NCBI GenBank assembly: GCA_017398555.1
Contig: JAFQFV010000025.1
Span: 48,116-112,115 of the forward strand
DNA: 64,000 nucleotides
Direction of reading: 5' to 3'
Source of the DNA: Alistipes sp.
GTDB taxonomy: Bacteria > Bacteroidota > Bacteroidia > Bacteroidales > Rikenellaceae
Shown: positions 60,735-64,000 of the stretch, piece after piece
How the letters are laid out: every line of letters starts with the position of its first letter
How positions within the stretch are numbered: the stretch's first letter is position 1
Made by a program: the position numbers and the translations under genes
Notes under the pieces: model-generated
Databases searched by the model: none
What the model saw: only the letters and a program-made list of their open reading frames with translations
Told to the model about the DNA's origin: nothing

Positions 60735-61847
60735 TTATTGTGATATTAAAATTCCCTCTATCTCGACCAAAAGTTCGGCACGGCACACATCCGCAATGGT
60801 ATATACCACAGATAGCTGCGGATATGCCTGCTCTACCACCTGTTTTACCTGCTGATAATCCTCGGCATACTTTACAAACACCTGCAACTGAGCATACTTC
60901 AGTTCATACGGCTGGCAGCCATACCGCACCAGATTCTCTTTGGATACAAGGTGCTCGATATTCTCGATGGTCTTAATAGTCTGTTCTCTTACCGATGAGG
61001 CATCCACGCTCTGCTCACCTCTGATTGCTGCCGTGCCAGAGACAAAGCAGACTGCCCCGCGATTGGTCTGAATAACCTTTGCTCGCTCAAACTTCGGAGT
61101 GCTCTTCATCGCATCTGCCGCACTATCAATCAACACACGCTCCGAGTAGATGTGTGCCGCCACTTGCAGTGGATTATCAATGGCAAAGATGGCTCTTGCT
61201 GCCGACTTGAAGGCTATACAGCCGACAATTATACCCTCACCCGACGCACCTATACCCGTAGCTGCTGGGTAGCCATTCTGCCACTGCCCCTTTGCGTAGT
61301 ATCGGGTACGCGCATCGTTAAACTCCTGATAGTTTTGTTTGCCATCTCTGCACGAGACAATGTTGCCGATGTAATTCCATTGGCGCACAATATCATCGAC
61401 AGCAAAGCCGTGCATAGTCAATATTTCATCTAACTTACTAAAAACCTCTTCGCTCTGCTGGCAGACACTATTCGTAAAATCTGATGCAGGAATACCCTCT
61501 ATAAAGAGCAAAGACTCCTCGCCGCCACGAATTGCACCATAGCAGACTCCGTTTTGCTCACCTATTTCGATTGTAGTATCACCATCAAGAGTATAAATAT
61601 CGAGCGACAGACCGCCATTTGGCAGCAGATATTGAGGGATGAGGGTTACAGGCACTTGTCGCCCTAACAAGCGATAAACTGCGACCTTAAGAGTACTAAG
61701 GAGCTGACTATACTCCATAGAGCTATCTACTCCGCAGAATACCATGCCGCAGATTCTATCCACCTGAAGGCCCTCAAGAGAGTTCTTGATCTCTTCCGAA
61801 CAGGTTTTAGTCCGTCCAAGTGTCGAAGAGTAGATCTTTAATCCCAT
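60735..61847 (-). CDS. Chorismatase (FkbO/Hyg5)/RidA-like protein
   Basis: A 370-residue protein with no signal peptide, so cytoplasmic. The middle carries the chorismatase-type pattern: RQWNYIGNIVS, NYQEFNDARTRYYAKG, GYPAATGIGASGE and IVGCIAFKS. The C-terminal 100 residues read like a RidA/YjgF fold. FkbO and Hyg5 hydrolyse chorismate to dihydroxy- or hydroxybenzoates; many relatives in Bacteroidetes have no assigned substrate. It is first in an operon of envelope proteins, one base before the DUF1549 gene, which is unexpected. It may make or modify a small aromatic compound, but that is inference. Confidence 0.75.
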   Translation of the reverse strand: MGLKIYSSTLGRTKTCSEEIKNSLEGLQVDRICGMVFCGVDSSMEYSQLLSTLKVAVYRLLGRQVPVTLIPQYLLPNGGLSLDIYTLDGDTTIEIGEQNGVCYGAIRGGEESLLFIEGIPASDFTNSVCQQSEEVFSKLDEILTMHGFAVDDIVRQWNYIGNIVSCRDGKQNYQEFNDARTRYYAKGQWQNGYPAATGIGASGEGIIVGCIAFKSAARAIFAIDNPLQVAAHIYSERVLIDSAADAMKSTPKFERAKVIQTNRGAVCFVSGTAAIRGEQSVDASSVREQTIKTIENIEHLVSKENLVRYGCQPYELKYAQLQVFVKYAEDYQQVKQVVEQAYPQLSVVYTIADVCRAELLVEIEGILISQ

Positions 61848-61874
61848 AAGTCAAAGGTTAGTCTTATTATAGGA

Positions 61875-61906
61875 TAAAGTTACGGATAAAAAGTTAAATT
61901 GGCAAA
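61875..61906 (-). promoter_or_regulatory. Promoter of the DUF1501/DUF1549 operon
   Basis: On the minus strand TTTG (61906-61903) and TAACTTTA (61882-61875; one mismatch to TAnnTTTG) are 20 bases apart. Start site near 61868, leader about 20 bases. Confidence 0.55.
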
Positions 61907-62253
61907 TTATTTTTTCTCATAAGATTCAAGTGGTGGCAGAAGCCGAGAGCAGACCGAGCATAGGTGGGACAATCGCAGATTGTTTGGGTTTGGCTAACGA
62001 TATCTGAAAATCTATTTTCGGGATAATCGTTAGACAAAGACAAGTGATTGCTTTAGCAATGCCTCCTTGCGAAGAGTAGTCTGCCGAGGCGCAACAAACT
62101 GAACGAATTCCCTATCCACGAAAAAGAAAAGCAGTCAATTTCTTTGAAATGGGATTGGCTACTTCGCAAGCATAGCTTGCTCCGTAACGCCTTTCCCCTC
62201 CGCTCGCCACGGGGGCCTAAACAAAGAAAGTCAGCTAAAGGGCTATGCCCTAT

Positions 62254-62309
62254 TTGTTTTAGAGCATCTACTGCTGCAAATAAATTTGCGCATAGATGCT
62301 CTAAAACAA
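62254..62309. repeat. Perfect 17-base inverted repeat with nested hairpin
   Basis: TTGTTTTAGAGCATCTA (62254-62270) and its exact complement (62293-62309) enclose a loop that itself folds as GCAAAT AA ATTTGC (62276-62289). It lies just beyond the tRNA-Glu terminator. It could be a second terminator, a structured RNA or a recombination site. Confidence 0.8.
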
Positions 62310-62333
62310 AAAAAGGTGTCATCTGACACCTTC
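62303..62333 (-). terminator. Terminator of tRNA-Glu
   Basis: AAGGTGTCA/TGACACCTT with a two-base loop (62313-62332) is followed on the minus strand by a run of eight T, about 17 bases after the tRNA 3' end. Confidence 0.9.
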
Positions 62334-62349
62334 TTGCTGACTTTCTTCG

Positions 62350-62421
62350 TAGTGGATAGGGGATTCGAACCCCTATGTCGTGCGTGAGAGGCACGTATCC
62401 TAGCCCTTAGATGAATCCACC
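62350..62421 (-). tRNA. tRNA-Glu (anticodon CUC)
   Basis: A 72-base cloverleaf on the minus strand: acceptor GGTGGAT with ATCCACT (first pair G-U), D-arm ATCT...AGGAT, anticodon stem CGTGC/GCACG with loop CTCTCAC giving CTC, T-arm AGGGG TTCGAAT CCCCT, discriminator A. CCA is not encoded. It reads GAG. It has its own promoter and terminator. Confidence 0.93.
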
Positions 62422-62440
62422 ATTGGTCTTATTGCGAGTG

Positions 62441-62471
62441 CAAAGATAGAGCAAAATTTTCAATCTCCAAA
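62441..62471 (-). promoter_or_regulatory. Promoter of tRNA-Glu
   Basis: TTTG (62471-62468) and TATCTTTG (62448-62441) on the minus strand are 19 bases apart. The start would lie about 13 bases before the tRNA 5' end. Confidence 0.8.
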
Positions 62472-62547
62472 CTTTTTTGCAACTTTTTTGCAAAAAAATT
62501 TACATTCGCAAAGTGATTTTTACCATAACTTACTATAAACCACCTAC

Positions 62548-63333
62548 TTACCTATGTTCTGCCACCCAATTGGTAAGTTCTACAAATTGTGCTACCGAGA
62601 GCTGTTCTGCGCGGGTTGTGAAGAGCGGATGCTCTGCTCCACCGAAGTTTCCGAAGGCCGCCTTGAGCGAATTTCGGAGCATTTTGCGGCGCTGACCGAA
62701 CGAAGCCTTGACAACCTTGACAAACAGAGTCTCATCGCAGCCGAGTTTTGTGGTACCATTGCGACGCAGGCGAATAACGGCGCTCTTGACCTTTGGCGGC
62801 GGATTAAAGACCTTCTCCGAGACGGTAAACAGGTACTCTATATCATACCACGCCTGCAGCAGTACGCTCAGAATACCGTACTCCTTCGAGCCCGGCGGTT
62901 CAGCGATACGGACAGCCACCTCCTTCTGAATCATTCCGACACACTGTGGAACGAGGTCGCGATTTTCGATAATCTTAAAGAATATCTGTGACGAGATATT
63001 ATACGGGAAGTTACCGATAACGCGCACACCATCCGGGAAACGTTCCTGAAGGTTCATCTTCAGAAAGTCGCCCTCGATAAGGCGCGGTGTAAAATCGGGA
63101 TAGTGGACGTTAAGGTACTCGACGCTCTCCGAATCAATCTCTGCGCCATAGGTGATAATATCGCTACGCTGCAGCAGATACTGAGTAAGCACACCCATAC
63201 CGCAACCCACCTCCAGAACTGCCTCAGGCTCACCCGCGGCACGTTCTGTAAGTGAATCACATATCTTCCTGGCGATATTAAGGTCTGTCAGAAAGTGCTG
63301 ACCTAACGCCTTTTTCGCTCTAACTTCAGGCAT
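62548..63333 (-). CDS. rsmA: 16S rRNA (adenine1518/1519-N6)-dimethyltransferase RsmA/KsgA
   Basis: RsmA dimethylates two adjacent adenines near the 3' end of 16S rRNA during 30S maturation. The 261-residue protein has the family start KKALGQHFLTD near residue 8, the SAM-binding motif VLEVGCGMGVLTQYLL and the catalytic NFPYNISSQIFF (the NxPY motif), followed by the C-terminal helical domain (SFGQRRKMLRNSLK). The ATG at 63333 is preferred over a TTG two codons upstream. It starts seven bases after the small lipoprotein gene's stop codon, so the two may be co-transcribed. Confidence 0.96.
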   Translation of the reverse strand: MPEVRAKKALGQHFLTDLNIARKICDSLTERAAGEPEAVLEVGCGMGVLTQYLLQRSDIITYGAEIDSESVEYLNVHYPDFTPRLIEGDFLKMNLQERFPDGVRVIGNFPYNISSQIFFKIIENRDLVPQCVGMIQKEVAVRIAEPPGSKEYGILSVLLQAWYDIEYLFTVSEKVFNPPPKVKSAVIRLRRNGTTKLGCDETLFVKVVKASFGQRRKMLRNSLKAAFGNFGGAEHPLFTTRAEQLSVAQFVELTNWVAEHR

Positions 63334-63339
63334 TGACAA

Positions 63340-63834
63340 CTACAGATAACGAACAATGTCAAACATCTCCTCGCCACGAGTAGTCATAACAACTGCACTC
63401 GACTTAATGTCGCTTGGGATGGTGCACTGCTCATAGACAGAGATATCGTCCTCCTTATCCAAACTTGAGAGGGTAAGAGTAACTCGTGTGCCATTTGCCA
63501 CAACCTCAGCCTTATAGCCACTTGGAGAGCCCCAATTCTTACCATCAGAGTACTTACCTGTAACAACACCGCCCTCGCCTACGACATACGAGCCCTTATA
63601 TACATTATAATATATAGGTGCGTTGAAATCCTTCTGATAGAGGGTAAATGTTCCGTCTAACTTGAACTCTACATAGACATCGATAATATCCTCAGTGCTA
63701 TTGCTGATAAGCGGGTTATCTACAAGGTGCCACTGATCAACAATATCCTTTGCAAGTGTATCCTGATGCTTCGGAGTACAGCCTACTGCAAGAACGCAGA
63801 ACAATAACGCTACTACAATTTTAATCTTTTTCAT
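63340..63834 (-). CDS. Small lipocalin-like lipoprotein
   Basis: A 164-residue predicted lipoprotein (lipobox LAVGC, Cys19). The chain reads as one small beta-barrel or lipocalin-like domain (QWHLVDNPLIS, VYVEFKLDGTFTLYQKD, VYKGSYVVGEGGVVTGKYSDG, AEVVANGTRVTLTLSS), similar in pattern to the lipocalin-like domains common in Bacteroidales lipoproteins. No active site seen. An ATG at 63849 would add five residues. It is followed directly by rsmA and preceded by another gene ending at 63866, so it lies inside an operon. Function unknown. Confidence 0.65.
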   Translation of the reverse strand: MKKIKIVVALLFCVLAVGCTPKHQDTLAKDIVDQWHLVDNPLISNSTEDIIDVYVEFKLDGTFTLYQKDFNAPIYYNVYKGSYVVGEGGVVTGKYSDGKNWGSPSGYKAEVVANGTRVTLTLSSLDKEDDISVYEQCTIPSDIKSSAVVMTTRGEEMFDIVRYL

Positions 63835-63865
63835 ACCTTTTATTATCATTTTAATCTATTAATTC

Positions 63866-64000
63866 TTATAACCAGCCACCGTTTGTCGCAAAGCCACGTG
63901 AGAGGATTGCCACCTCACGAGTTACGGCCATACCACCTGTAGCCTCATCTGAGCCGAGCTCCGAGCCACCGGCAATAAACGATATCTTTACGATTGCCGA
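63866..64000 (-). CDS. C-terminal end of an unidentified gene (cut by window edge)
   Basis: The last 44 residues and the stop codon of a minus-strand gene that continues past the window. It reads ISFIAGGSELGSDEATGG and ends REVAILSRGFATNGGWL. The reading frame is open to the edge and the stop lies just upstream of the small lipoprotein gene. The tail is Gly-rich with a terminal aromatic, faintly like the short peptides at 20559 and 37953 (xRGFxxxGG), but there is too little to assign a family. Confidence 0.45.
   Translation of the reverse strand, partial: SAIVKISFIAGGSELGSDEATGGMAVTREVAILSRGFATNGGWL

Larger units (their letters stand above)
61848..62349. other. Intergenic region between the DUF operon and tRNA-Glu
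   Basis: About 500 bases without a convincing gene. From the left: the DUF-operon promoter; a GC-rich repetitive stretch (about 61930-62220) with short inverted repeats such as AAGCATAGCTTGCT; a perfect 17-base nested inverted repeat (62254-62309); and the tRNA terminator. A 113-codon open frame here has basic, arginine-rich, non-family sequence and is judged spurious. Confidence 0.55.

Noticed and set aside
62053-62394. 113-codon open frame on the minus strand
   Set aside because: It runs through the tRNA-Glu gene, its terminator and the nested hairpin, and its arginine-rich sequence has no domain pattern.
1-64000. CRISPR arrays, insertion sequences, prophage or integrase genes
   Set aside because: No regularly spaced direct repeats, transposase or recombinase motifs were seen on either strand.

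Overview
The window looks like chromosome from an anaerobic gut-type Bacteroidales bacterium, possibly Rikenellaceae/Alistipes. The order-level call rests on a SusC/SusD pair with an ECF sigma/FecR switch, fimbrillin-type lipoproteins, BACON domains, a pyruvate:ferredoxin oxidoreductase, and Bacteroidetes promoters (-33 TTTG, -7 TAnnTTTG). The genus is a guess. I saw no rRNA, CRISPR array, transposase, integrase or prophage.

Layout. 0-3 kb: a minus-strand housekeeping run, uppP-truB-queA-glycogen synthase (the last cut by the window edge). 3-8.2 kb: a minus operon with a Gfo/Idh/MocA oxidoreductase, a 59-residue TatA, a lipoprotein with a probable alpha-helical toroid, and a lipoprotein ending in a thioredoxin domain. 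8.4-12 kb: nifJ (plus) with strong terminators. 12-14.5 kb: two tandem S1/P1 nucleases and a ZIP metal transporter. 14.7-16 kb: a WecA-like sugar-phosphate transferase and tRNA-Arg(UCU).

16.3-23.4 kb: a minus surface-protein operon with a leucine-rich-repeat lipoprotein, a 49-residue peptide, a multidomain fimbrillin-like lipoprotein and another lipoprotein. 23.7-40.7 kb: a long minus run. Its upper part holds two GLUG-repeat lipoproteins, a second short peptide of the same type as the first, and a calcineurin-like phosphoesterase. Its lower part is a polysaccharide utilization locus: ECF sigma, FecR, SusC with STN domain, SusD, a DUF1735 lipoprotein and a GH3 enzyme with PA14 insert.

41.5-48.9 kb: a five-gene plus-strand fimbrial operon. 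Three fimbrillin-like proteins carry C-terminal beta-helix-like extensions, and these are joined by a DUF3575-type outer membrane protein and a minor-subunit-like lipoprotein. 49.2-54.3 kb: a minus operon with a GLUG/Fn3 lipoprotein, a pseudo-esterase lipoprotein in which all three catalytic positions are changed, and its intact esterase paralogue.

54.4-61.9 kb: a tightly packed six-gene minus operon that looks like a planctomycete gene set: DUF1549/DUF1553, DUF1501 and a PPC/TIG-like protein, joined by a chorismatase/RidA-like protein, an outer membrane barrel and a metallophosphoesterase. This is the best candidate for an undescribed system. 62-64 kb: tRNA-Glu(CUC) with a clear promoter, a large nested hairpin nearby, rsmA, a small lipoprotein and the tail of one more gene.
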